Origin: an uncultured Oleiphilus sp.
GTDB lineage: Bacteria; Pseudomonadota; Gammaproteobacteria; Pseudomonadales; Oleiphilaceae
Assembly: GCA_913020495.1 (NCBI GenBank)
Contig: CAJWBJ010000033.1
Span: 1-36,794, forward strand
Direction of reading: 5' to 3'
Length of the DNA: 36,794 nucleotides
Positions 15,845 through 23,616 of the stretch are shown one piece after another. Position 1 is the stretch's first letter. Each line of letters opens with the position of its first letter. A model generated the notes under the pieces. That model had not been told where the DNA came from. It was given only the letters and a program-made list of their open reading frames with translations, and did not search any database. Both the position numbers and the translations under genes were made by a program.

Positions 15845-18187
15845 TTACACCGTTGCTTGAACCGAATTTTGAGGTAAATGCTCTTCAGTTGGTTTACTCG
15901 TTTGGTCAACTTTAATGAGTAAAGCAGGCAAAAATAGAAAGTCCCAAACAAGTGCAATTAGAATGGTAATACCGACCATTAACCCCATTGATGAGTTGAC
16001 ATCAAAACTCGAAAACGCCAACACAAAAAAACCTGCCGCTAATACTAGGGTTGTCGTAATAATAGGTTTTCCGACACACTTGAATGAGTACATAACCGCG
16101 TTTTTAGCATCAAACTTGTGGTGGTCTTTTGCGTGTAGGTATTTAGTAATAAAGTGAACCGTATCATCAACGACAATGCCTAATGTGATTGCAAAAATAA
16201 CGGCAACAGCAAGGTTTACCTGACCGACGAAAATACCCCATAAGCCAAAAGCAATCCCGGCAGGAAAGGCGTTAGGAATCAAACTTATAAGACCATACCG
16301 TATTGATCGAAGAGATATGATTAGTGTAATTGTGACGAGAATTAGCGCAATAATTGAGCCGGTTAGCATGCTTTCAATATTTCGTTGTCCGATATGTGCG
16401 AACATAATTGATACACTGGCTCCCGGAGTCACTAACTCTGGTGCATTTTGTTTTAGCCAGGCTTGAGCGCGTTCATCGAGGGCGATAAGCTCTTTTGCTT
16501 TTTGGTCTTTAACGCGAACACGTAGCAGTAACGATGACTTATCGCTATTGATTTGGTTGTTTAGATCTAAACCGTAAGGCAGTGACATTTCATAAAGTAA
16601 AATGTATTGGGCTATCAGGTCTCTACGTTTAGGAATGTGGTGCCATTCAGGGTCGTCATTATGCATATTTTGATTAAGGCGCTTGATGACATCAGTGAAA
16701 CTGCTGACGTGAACGACTTCGGGCTGGGAAAAATACCATTGTGCAAAATCATCGACCTTTTTTAGGTATGACGGATCATTGATACCATTACTTTCTTTGC
16801 TGTCGAGGGAGTAGGCGATTTGATCAAAGCCCGTCAGGTTTTCTTGTGTGTAATCTGCCGCTTGTCGAAACGGTACATCTTTATGAAAATAGCCTACCGT
16901 ATCGTCATTTAGTTCATTCTTAAATGTAAAACTAACCAGAATAATCGCTGTAATTAATAAACCATAAAAAATGGGGTTATGGTTTCGTACCGAGAAAGCG
17001 CCAATAATTTCAGACAATGTTGCCGATTTGACTGATTTTTGTACCTGTTTTGATTTTTGGGGAAGTAATAAAACCAATGCTGGGAACAATGTCATGCTGA
17101 GTAAAAATGCCATCATTACCCCAAAAGCAGAAATAGTCCCAAGTTCTTGGAATGGAGGAGAGTCACTGAAATTCATGCTGAGAAAGCCAATGGCGGTCGT
17201 GAGACTGGTCAGAAAAATTGGCTTAAGGTTCACGGATAAGCTCTCTTTCATCGCATCAATGCGAGAAACTCCTTCTGAAACATTAAACAGATAGTTATTC
17301 ATGATATGAACAGCATCGCAAACAGCTAAAGTCAGAATGATTACCGGGCAGGTTACATTCACCTGATTAAGTGCATAACCGATCCATCCCATAAATCCTT
17401 CTGTGGCTAAAACACTGAGCGCTATCAATACGACTGTTGAGAATGTACCAATAAAAGAACGAAGAATTAGTTGCAGTAATACCACAATAATTATGAACAT
17501 GAGTGGAATAAGTTGCGTCATATCTTGCGTAGACATTTCATTGAAACTTTTATTGACCATGGTTTGGCCAACCAAATATATCTTCAAATTGGGGTGGTCT
17601 GATTCAAACTTATCCCTTAAGTTACGAGAATAATCGACCACTTCAGTGGTTGCCTTATCGGCTTCGGTTTGAGTATCAGGGAAATTAAGGTTGACGGCCA
17701 CGGCTGTTGCGTGAGCTTTGTTAGAGATTAAGTAATTAACTAGTAAGGGTTCAGATAAGGCAATATTCTTTAATTGTTCTAGTTTAAGGGCGGAAAGATC
17801 TTGTGGTGCTGAAACTAGGTTGTCAACGATAAGGTCATCTTGTTCGACCCAGGTATGCTGAAAGTTCGTGATCGAATCAACACGTGAAGAATAGGGGATT
17901 TTCCAAGCTTCGTCTGTTAAATCAATAATGCTGTTAAGTGTTGAGGGAGTAAATACTTTTTCGTCCTTGGGGGCGATGACAAATGTTATGTTGTCACTTT
18001 TTGTGTAGCGATCTTGATTGTTTTGATGGGCTAGTAATTGAGGGTTATCTTCACTGAAGAAAATTTTGTAGTCGCTTTCAAAGCGAAGTTTGCTTAAACC
18101 AAAGCTTAAGCCCACAATCAATAGAATGCTGAATAAACCAAAGCCAATGCGGTAATTCACTAACTTTTCTGGTAGCTCTTTCATCAT
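15845..18187 (-). CDS. RND superfamily (MMPL/COG1033-type) transporter
   Basis: A 780-residue membrane transporter with two similar halves, each with one helix, a large periplasmic loop and five helices. The half-signatures are ILTLAVCDAVHIMNNYL (about residue 290) and ITLGIVVDDTVHFITKYL (about residue 670), the latter with the Asp pair expected for proton coupling. The length is shorter than AcrB-type pumps (about 1030) and fits the MMPL/hopanoid-transporter-like branch that moves lipids or other hydrophobic molecules (family knowledge). No membrane-fusion or outer-membrane partner is nearby. ATGATG start with AGGGA about ten bases upstream. It sits between ylqF and the TSUP gene in a tight minus-strand cluster. 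Confidence 0.92.
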   Translation of the reverse strand: MMKELPEKLVNYRIGFGLFSILLIVGLSFGLSKLRFESDYKIFFSEDNPQLLAHQNNQDRYTKSDNITFVIAPKDEKVFTPSTLNSIIDLTDEAWKIPYSSRVDSITNFQHTWVEQDDLIVDNLVSAPQDLSALKLEQLKNIALSEPLLVNYLISNKAHATAVAVNLNFPDTQTEADKATTEVVDYSRNLRDKFESDHPNLKIYLVGQTMVNKSFNEMSTQDMTQLIPLMFIIIVVLLQLILRSFIGTFSTVVLIALSVLATEGFMGWIGYALNQVNVTCPVIILTLAVCDAVHIMNNYLFNVSEGVSRIDAMKESLSVNLKPIFLTSLTTAIGFLSMNFSDSPPFQELGTISAFGVMMAFLLSMTLFPALVLLLPQKSKQVQKSVKSATLSEIIGAFSVRNHNPIFYGLLITAIILVSFTFKNELNDDTVGYFHKDVPFRQAADYTQENLTGFDQIAYSLDSKESNGINDPSYLKKVDDFAQWYFSQPEVVHVSSFTDVIKRLNQNMHNDDPEWHHIPKRRDLIAQYILLYEMSLPYGLDLNNQINSDKSSLLLRVRVKDQKAKELIALDERAQAWLKQNAPELVTPGASVSIMFAHIGQRNIESMLTGSIIALILVTITLIISLRSIRYGLISLIPNAFPAGIAFGLWGIFVGQVNLAVAVIFAITLGIVVDDTVHFITKYLHAKDHHKFDAKNAVMYSFKCVGKPIITTTLVLAAGFFVLAFSSFDVNSSMGLMVGITILIALVWDFLFLPALLIKVDQTSKPTEEHLPQNSVQATV

Positions 18188-18236
18188 TATGAAAATGTCC
18201 CTATTTTTCTAAGTTGAAACGTCAATATTTAAAGGG

Positions 18237-19154
18237 TTACTGCGGTTTATTATCTTTTTCATTGGCTTCTTGTTCTGCTCGTTTGGCTTCGAGCATGGCT
18301 CGAAACTCTGCCATTTCCTGATCCATCATTTCAGGTGTTTCAAGACAAATTTGACCGAGTTTACCGGATCGTAGCTCATTTAAAATAATGGTTGCCGCCT
18401 GATGTAAGTCTACTTTTCCCCCCGACCTTAAACAACCGCGTTTACTTCCGATTAGCTTGAGTAAGGCTTCACTGTCAATGTCAACATCTTCTAGTTTGTA
18501 GCGTTTTTTTAATGACTCAGGATAGTGGAGAGATAAGAAATCCAAAGCGAATAAGGCCACAATTTCATATTCCATGGCGGTGTCTCTAACGGCTCCAGTG
18601 ACGGCAAGGCGATAGCCGCAGCTAACCGGGTCTAATTTAGGCCAAAGAATACCAGGAGTGTCGGATAGAATAATGCCATTTTCAAGGTTAATCTTTTGCT
18701 GCCGCTTGGTGACGGCAGGTTCATTGCCTACCTTTGCAATGGCTCGACCTGCAAGCGAATTGATCAGGGTTGATTTACCGACATTAGGGATACCCATAAT
18801 CATGGCGCTGATGGGTTTATCTGAACCTAAGCGGTGTGGTGCGAGTTTGCGACACAAGCTATTAATGGTTTTCATTCGATCATCAGCATTGGCTGAAAGT
18901 GCTAAGGTTTTAACCGTATTATCTTGTTCAAAACGCGCTTGCCAGAGTTTAATAATCTCTGGGTCAGCTAGGTCGGCTTTGTTTAGAATTTTGATATTGG
19001 GTTTATTACCCTTCAAGGTTTGAATCATCGGGTTTGCGCTGCTGAAAGGGATGCGTGCGTCGAGTACTTCAATAACCACATCTACCTGAGACATGACTTT
19101 TTTTATTTCTTTTTGGGCTTTGTGCATATGCCCCGGGAACCAGTTAATTGTCAT
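18237..19154 (-). CDS. ylqF: Ribosome biogenesis GTPase YlqF/RbgA
   Basis: A 305-residue circularly permuted GTPase that acts in large-subunit ribosome maturation. The permuted order is visible: NKAD (G4) at about residues 60-63 precedes the P-loop GIPNVGKST (about 120-128) and then DTPG (G3). The N-terminal INWFPGHMHKAQKEI motif is diagnostic of YlqF. I placed the start at the ATG giving MTINWFPGHM. The frame is open 27 codons farther upstream to an ATG at 19235, but that extension (MQAWQNSTRKK...) is not typical of the family. With the long start the gap to the SRPBCC gene is only three bases, which leaves the choice open. A Lys-rich, acidic tail follows the C-terminal helical domain. Confidence 0.93.
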   Translation of the reverse strand: MTINWFPGHMHKAQKEIKKVMSQVDVVIEVLDARIPFSSANPMIQTLKGNKPNIKILNKADLADPEIIKLWQARFEQDNTVKTLALSANADDRMKTINSLCRKLAPHRLGSDKPISAMIMGIPNVGKSTLINSLAGRAIAKVGNEPAVTKRQQKINLENGIILSDTPGILWPKLDPVSCGYRLAVTGAVRDTAMEYEIVALFALDFLSLHYPESLKKRYKLEDVDIDSEALLKLIGSKRGCLRSGGKVDLHQAATIILNELRSGKLGQICLETPEMMDQEMAEFRAMLEAKRAEQEANEKDNKPQ

Positions 19155-19238
19155 GTGAGTTTGAATTCCGTGCTGGATAATATGATGAATAGTTCGTGGG
19201 CTCTTTTTCCTGGTGCTATTTTGCCATGCTTGCATGTT

Positions 19239-19694
19239 TTATAAAACTTGAAAATATCTAGCTTGAATTAGTTTTCTCCAACGGCGCTGCCTATAACGAT
19301 AGAAAGCGTGAGCATAAAGCCATACTAAAGGCGTCAACATACCAGCCCCAATATCAATTTCATCTGTATATCGGCAACTGGCTTCGGTGAAGGGTTCTAG
19401 TTTAATCAGGTGATCCCATTGATGAATCATACCTCCAGTTTCCTTAGTGAATAGCTGATGCTTATCGTTATCAATATAGATAAACTCAAGAGAATGTTGC
19501 CAAGCAGGAATAAACCCAAAAAAGATGAGCCTGCACTGTTCGGTTTTTCCCTGAATCCATTCTTGAGGAAAATTCTCAGCACCTTTAAACTGCAAAAAGC
19601 CTTTAGTGATATAGGAAAGTGTGTTGCTTTGCTTGACGGCTGACCAGACTTTTTCTGGTGGCGTATTGAGTATGGTTGAAATTCTTGCCTTCAC
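19239..19694 (-). CDS. SRPBCC (START-like) fold protein
   Basis: A 151-residue protein. The pattern ARISTILNTPPEKVWSAVKQSNTLSYITKGF at the N-terminus, central beta strands and the C-terminal helix (LTPLVWLYAHAFYRYRQRRW) fit a polyketide-cyclase/SRPBCC hydrophobic-pocket protein. No catalytic residues can be named, and such proteins often bind lipids or small hydrophobic ligands. The start is a GTG with AAGGG six bases upstream. It heads the minus-strand cluster that continues with ylqF, an RND transporter, a TSUP transporter and a WYL regulator; the RND partner makes a lipid-related role plausible, as inference only. Confidence 0.8.
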   Translation of the reverse strand: MKARISTILNTPPEKVWSAVKQSNTLSYITKGFLQFKGAENFPQEWIQGKTEQCRLIFFGFIPAWQHSLEFIYIDNDKHQLFTKETGGMIHQWDHLIKLEPFTEASCRYTDEIDIGAGMLTPLVWLYAHAFYRYRQRRWRKLIQARYFQVL

Positions 19695-19790
19695 TTGATG
19701 CCCTTAACTGCGGAAAGTTAGGGTTACTGATGTTAGAGCTTACACTAAGAGGAAGGTCAATAGGTGAAAGGTTTACTGTTGTAATTGAAT

Positions 19791-20156
19791 TTATTTAACA
19801 GGCTGACGCATGATATAAAAGGATACACTGCCGCCAATACAGCTGAGTAAAACAACCGCCCATAATTTTGCCACGATCAGCATAGATATAATCATCCCTA
19901 ACCATAAACAAACCAAAACGCGCGTTCGTACATGGCGTTCAATTCCACCGCCATTTTGCCAAACAAATAAAAATGGTCCGAGCTTCGGGTGGTTCATTAA
20001 CCAGGAATGAAAGCGTTCTGATGAACGAGCGAAAAGCCAGGCCGCTAACAATAGAAAAGGGGTGGTGGGCAGTAAAGGTAAAAATATACCCACTACACCT
20101 AATATGACGCAAAGACAGCCAAGTGCTGTCATGAAATAGTTAAGACTATGTTTCAT
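19791..20156 (-). CDS. ybaN: YbaN family (DUF454) membrane protein
   Basis: A 121-residue protein with three to four membrane segments. The family signature VVGIFLPLLPTTPFLLLAAWLFARSS lies at about residues 21-46, followed by SWLMNHPKLGPF, both typical of DUF454/YbaN. Function is unknown for the family. The ATG has GAAGAG just upstream. It is a separate minus-strand unit divergent from slyD, with 125 bases between them. Family assignment is firm. Confidence 0.92.
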   Translation of the reverse strand: MKHSLNYFMTALGCLCVILGVVGIFLPLLPTTPFLLLAAWLFARSSERFHSWLMNHPKLGPFLFVWQNGGGIERHVRTRVLVCLWLGMIISMLIVAKLWAVVLLSCIGGSVSFYIMRQPVK

Positions 20157-20281
20157 TTTACTCTTCGAAATAAAAAGATACTAAAGCTTAGCTGATATGT
20201 TAATAATTTGCATGGACTCTTGAGCAAGTAGGCAAGATAATGAGGCCTTTATTTATATAACGTTTAGCCAAGAGAATAGCC

Positions 20282-20776
20282 ATGCAAATTTCAAAAGATA
20301 AAATAGTCACCTTTCATTACCGTCTACAAGATGAAAACGGAGTTGAAATCGAATCATCACATGGTGGTGACCCTATGGCTTACTTGCATGGTCATGGCAA
20401 TATCATTAGTGGTTTGGAAAAAGGCATGGAAGGCAAAAATGCTGAAGATATTTTTTCGATAACTGTTGAGGCTAAAGATGCTTATGGTGAGCGTAATGAA
20501 GATTCTAAACAGAGAGTTCCGCTCAAGCATTTAAGTGGAGACAAAAAATCTAAAGCTAAATTGAAACCTGGAATGGTTGTGACGATTAATACTGAAGAGG
20601 GCGCTAAGCAAGTCATCGTGATCAAAGCAGGTAAATTTAATGTGGATGTGGATACCAATCATCCTTTAGCAGGAAAAATTCTAACGTTTGATGTTGATGT
20701 GCAAGGTGTTCGCGATGCATCAAACGAAGAAATTTCACATGGCCATGCTCATGGGGTAGGTGGGCATCATCACTAA
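20282..20776 (+). CDS. slyD: SlyD-type FKBP peptidyl-prolyl isomerase
   Basis: A 164-residue cytoplasmic prolyl isomerase and chaperone. The split FKBP domain has VTFHYRLQDENGVEIESS at the start and GHGNIISGLEKGMEGKNAED next, then the IF (chaperone) insert at about residues 75-130, then NHPLAGKILTFDVDVQGVRDA. The C-terminal tail has histidines (HGHAHGVGGHHH) that can bind nickel, but it is much shorter than the tail of E. coli SlyD (about 50 residues) and lacks cysteines, so it may not act in hydrogenase maturation. A weak AAGAGA lies upstream. The next FKBP gene begins 109 bases downstream on the same strand. Confidence 0.95.
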   Translation: MQISKDKIVTFHYRLQDENGVEIESSHGGDPMAYLHGHGNIISGLEKGMEGKNAEDIFSITVEAKDAYGERNEDSKQRVPLKHLSGDKKSKAKLKPGMVVTINTEEGAKQVIVIKAGKFNVDVDTNHPLAGKILTFDVDVQGVRDASNEEISHGHAHGVGGHHH

Positions 20777-20885
20777 TTATTAGCATTAACAAGTGCTAAT
20801 GTTCCGTCAATGGCTCTTTATAGTAAAAACAAGTAACGTGTGAGTTTTTAAATTATCGACAACAAGCACTTAGGAAATATGCAAC

Positions 20886-21581
20886 ATGAAAAAAACACTT
20901 ATCGCCTTATTGGTCGCAGGCGCTGCCTCTTATAGCTTTGCGGCAGAACCTATTAAGTCGCTTGAAACTGAGGAACAAAAAGTAAGCTATAGTTTTGGCT
21001 TAGTGTTTGGTAAGCGTATGATCAATGATTTGCCGGATCTTGATGTCGATGTTTTTGTTCAGGGTTTGAAAGACTCTTTTCAGGGTAAGGCACCATTATT
21101 AACTGATGAACAAGTTGGTAAAATTCTCGAAGAATTTCAGCGAGATATGCAGCAGCAGCAAGTTGAAAAAGTTCAGGCTATTGGCGCTACCAATAAAAAA
21201 TCAGGCACTGATTTTTTAGCTGAAAACAAAGACAAAGAAGGCGTTGTTACCTTGGAGAGTGGTCTTCAGTATAAAATTCTAACCGAAGGTAAGGGGGCTC
21301 AACCTGGCGCAAGCGATGTTGTTAGGGTTCATTACACAGGCTCATTGGTTAATGGTGAAGTGTTTGATAGCTCAGTTGAGCGTGGTGATCCGGTAACTTT
21401 TCCTGTTAATGGTGTCATTGCCGGTTGGACTGAAGCGCTTCAGTTAATGCCTAAAGGTTCAAAGTGGCAGTTATTTATACCTTCTGATTTAGCTTATGGC
21501 CCAAATGGTAATCGCTCAATTGGCCCGAATGAAACCTTATTGTTTGATGTTGAGCTAATTGAAATTGAAAAGAAAAAGTAA
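20886..21581 (+). CDS. Periplasmic FKBP-type peptidyl-prolyl isomerase (FkpA-like)
   Basis: A 231-residue isomerase with a Sec signal peptide (MKKTLIALLVAGAASYSFAA, cleavage likely near residue 20). The N-terminal dimerisation domain (about 25-115) begins with QKVSYSFGLVFGKRM. The FKBP domain (about 135-231) has VHYTGSLVNG, FDSSVERGD, GVIAGWTEAL, LAYGPNG and LLFDVELIEI, keeping the pocket residues. FkpA proteins fold outer-membrane and secreted proteins and can work as chaperones (family knowledge). AGGAA lies upstream of the ATG. It follows slyD after 109 bases and may share its transcript; a strong terminator closes it. Confidence 0.94.
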   Translation: MKKTLIALLVAGAASYSFAAEPIKSLETEEQKVSYSFGLVFGKRMINDLPDLDVDVFVQGLKDSFQGKAPLLTDEQVGKILEEFQRDMQQQQVEKVQAIGATNKKSGTDFLAENKDKEGVVTLESGLQYKILTEGKGAQPGASDVVRVHYTGSLVNGEVFDSSVERGDPVTFPVNGVIAGWTEALQLMPKGSKWQLFIPSDLAYGPNGNRSIGPNETLLFDVELIEIEKKK

Positions 21582-21601
21582 TATCACTTTCAAATCGTCA
21601 T

Positions 21602-21631
21602 AAAAGAGCCCGGTTGTAGCCGGGTTTTTTT
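21602..21631 (+). terminator. Rho-independent terminator after the FkpA-like gene
   Basis: CCCGG (21609-21613) and CCGGG (21620-21624) form a short GC-rich stem with a six-base loop, followed by seven T residues; flanking A bases extend the pairing. The A tract before it also lets it act on the minus strand. The stop codon of the convergent minus-strand gene is inside the T run. Confidence 0.85.
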
Positions 21632-22019
21632 ATGGGTCAATTTCTTGGAATTCAAGTCGTTCTAACTCTGATACGGTAATTACTTGTCCCGTAATAGTGG
21701 TGAATGATCTTCCCTTGAGGTCTTTTTTATGGGCCTGATAATGGTCGCTGGAGCCGGTTTGAGGGTTAATTATTTTAATATCAAACACACGGCGCTCATC
21801 CTGCCAACTTAGAAACATCATAATGCTACCTGTGAGTAATGTGAGTGATAATATCGTGATCGCCGCAAATTTGGCATTTTTTAACGATGATTTATCTGGC
21901 ACTGGTTCAACATTTATTGTTCGTATTGAGTGGCTACTCAGCGCTGTTTTATTCTTAAATCGAATGAATACAAATGCACCCGTAATAATAAGAGCGGTGA
22001 TGAGTAATTTTGTTAGCAT
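21630..22019 (-). CDS. Small membrane protein of unknown function
   Basis: A 129-residue protein with two hydrophobic segments, at about residues 2-20 and 51-70. The loop between them is polar. The C-terminal 60 residues (WQDERRVFDIKIINPQTG onward) form a soluble domain, probably periplasmic or cytoplasmic beta strands with the charged end ELERLEFQEIDP. I do not recognise the family; it resembles hypothetical proteins seen in gammaproteobacteria, but I cannot name one. The ATG has AGAGAA upstream. Its stop codon lies within the terminator of the convergent FkpA-like gene. It is a real gene by length, start and lack of overlap. Confidence 0.72.
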   Translation of the reverse strand: MLTKLLITALIITGAFVFIRFKNKTALSSHSIRTINVEPVPDKSSLKNAKFAAITILSLTLLTGSIMMFLSWQDERRVFDIKIINPQTGSSDHYQAHKKDLKGRSFTTITGQVITVSELERLEFQEIDP

Positions 22020-22108
22020 GAAAGTTCTCTGGTGCGATGAGGCATAATAATATGGATACTAACTTTATGCAGAGAAAAAAGGAATGAGTGAAGGTTGGAT
22101 AAGAGTGT

Positions 22109-22142
22109 AAAAACTAAAAAGCCGCTGATAGGTCAACGGCTT
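22109..22142 (-). terminator. Terminator of the acyltransferase gene
   Basis: Read on the minus strand, AAGCCGTTGA (22142-22133) pairs with TCAGCGGCTT (22128-22119) around a four-base loop CCTA, with one G-T wobble. A T-rich run (complement of 22109-22120) follows. It lies 25 bases after the stop of the acyltransferase gene. Confidence 0.85.
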
Positions 22143-22166
22143 AAAGAGAAGGGGGACAATAGCATG

Positions 22167-23045
22167 TTAAGCCAGCGTAGGGCTTAAATGTAATAGGCAG
22201 CCATTTCCAGCAAGAGTTAAGCGATAAGTAGCCTTTCCAGTATCACTTTCATTATTTTTGACTCTTTCAAGTACCCCTTTTTCTATTAAGAAATCCAGCA
22301 TTTCAGTGCTTAATTCCTCAAAACGTGTCTTTGCAGCAATTTCTGCTTGAGTTGCTGCTTCTTTAAAAGAATACATCGCTTTTATGATTGCTGCTTCTTT
22401 ATCGGAGAGTTCAGGAATAGGGCCAGAGTATGGTGGGTATTGGTTTTCTGGGACACGCCCGTAAATGGTCTCATATGATGCCTGAATGGCTTGAATATCT
22501 GCTACTTTATTATCTGTAAGTTGATAGGTGTGGAAAACACCTGATACTTTTGTTCGGTAGTCGACTTGAGCCAGGAATATTGGTAAACCGCAGTCTTTAG
22601 CGACGTGATAAAAACCTGTTTTCCATTTACTGACTTTTCCTCGTGTTCCTTCAGGTGTGAACAGAAAGAAAATGCGATCGCCTTTATGGCGCTCAACAAA
22701 TTCTTTTATCAAATCAACCTGCCCTTTCCCTTTTGAAGATCGATCGATAGGAATGCCTCCCATCCACAGCATAATCGAACCTATAACAGGGATGCGGCAC
22801 CAGCTTTCTTTGATTGAGAAATACATTTTTATATCAAGGACAATTGCCGCTGCCATTGCGTAGAATATATCCCAGTTGGATGTATGAGGCGCCGCGATTG
22901 TGATACCGGCTCCTTCAGGGGCTACCGGTGTGGTTTTCCAGCCAAAGACTTTAAACCAAATCGTGAAAACAAATTTGAGAACATATTTGAAAAATATGCC
23001 GTCGAAGATCGTTTTGTCGCGGATTTCTAATGCTTTTTTAGCCAT
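22167..23045 (-). CDS. PlsC-like acyltransferase with winged-helix-like C-terminal tail
   Basis: A 292-residue protein. The first 210 residues are a 1-acylglycerol-phosphate-type acyltransferase: HTSNWD (catalytic HX4D, H54-D59), GIPIDRSS and FTPEGTRGK (the EGT motif). It would transfer acyl groups to a phospholipid precursor or related acceptor; the acceptor is not determined. A single N-terminal hydrophobic stretch (about 20-36) could anchor it. The C-terminal 75 residues are not part of the PlsC domain and look like a winged helix: EAAIIKAMYSFKEAATQAEIA, then STEMLDFLIEKGVLERV, then YRLTLAGNGCLLHL. The ATG has no good Shine-Dalgarno. Monocistronic, with its own terminator. The tail may be DNA-binding or merely structural (inference). 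Confidence 0.85.
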   Translation of the reverse strand: MAKKALEIRDKTIFDGIFFKYVLKFVFTIWFKVFGWKTTPVAPEGAGITIAAPHTSNWDIFYAMAAAIVLDIKMYFSIKESWCRIPVIGSIMLWMGGIPIDRSSKGKGQVDLIKEFVERHKGDRIFFLFTPEGTRGKVSKWKTGFYHVAKDCGLPIFLAQVDYRTKVSGVFHTYQLTDNKVADIQAIQASYETIYGRVPENQYPPYSGPIPELSDKEAAIIKAMYSFKEAATQAEIAAKTRFEELSTEMLDFLIEKGVLERVKNNESDTGKATYRLTLAGNGCLLHLSPTLA

Positions 23046-23229
23046 AAAATTACAATACCATAAAATGTTGTAAGAAAGATTAGCAAGTAAGACCTGATTA
23101 ATGCGGGGGAGTATAACATAAACTCATTATAAGCTTGAGTAGCTTTTTTATGGTAAATTGTTGCGCTATCTTTCTTGGTTGATTTTAATAAATAAGTTGA
23201 TCATCTACTCTTCGTTATAGGAAGTTTGT

Positions 23230-23400
23230 ATGTCAAAAGCAGTGATTGGTTTTGAGTTCGAAAAAGAAACAAAAAATAGTGTTCGTTTTAAAGAAGTGCC
23301 GGAGCCAGGCAAAGCACCTATTGTGGGCTCATTGTATGTGCAGAAGTGGTTTGCGGGTGATACTAAAGTACTAGAGATTACGATTGATAAGAAAGATTAA
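23230..23400 (+). CDS. Small 56-residue conserved-type protein
   Basis: A 56-codon frame beginning MSKAVIGFEFEKETKNSVRF and containing the segment PIVGSLYVQKWF, ending LEITIDKKD. AGGAAG lies five bases before the ATG, a strong ribosome site. The pattern of an EFEKETKN turn followed by RFKEVPE and an IVGSLYVQK strand recalls small uncharacterised bacterial proteins with the same KETKN and GTLYVQK motifs, as I remember them; this is from memory, not a search. No membrane segment or cysteine. Probably an all-beta cytoplasmic protein. The function is unknown. Confidence 0.75.
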   Translation: MSKAVIGFEFEKETKNSVRFKEVPEPGKAPIVGSLYVQKWFAGDTKVLEITIDKKD

Positions 23401-23616
23401 ATTAGAGGCTTCTGCACGTAGCTATTTACGTAACAGGTCAGTCATTTAAGTATGCTTTTAGCTGTACTCCATTGTTTTAATATCAAAATAAACTGTGAAT
23501 GATGGGGGGGCAAAATATTGCCGGATTGAGAGAGTATGTCTGTCCTGAAAAACTCTAAGTTAGATGTATTGGGGTGTATTTCACCGGTTAGATTTGTTTT
23601 ATCACAGGTTTTCTAA

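Noticed and set aside
19155..19235. A 27-codon N-terminal extension of YlqF
   Set aside because: The family begins near INWFPGHM; the extension is not family-like. It is kept as an alternative because it would close the gap to the SRPBCC gene.
20782..20802. ATTAGCA/TGCTAAT stem after slyD as a terminator
   Set aside because: AT-rich stem without a T run; read-through into the FkpA-like gene seems likely.
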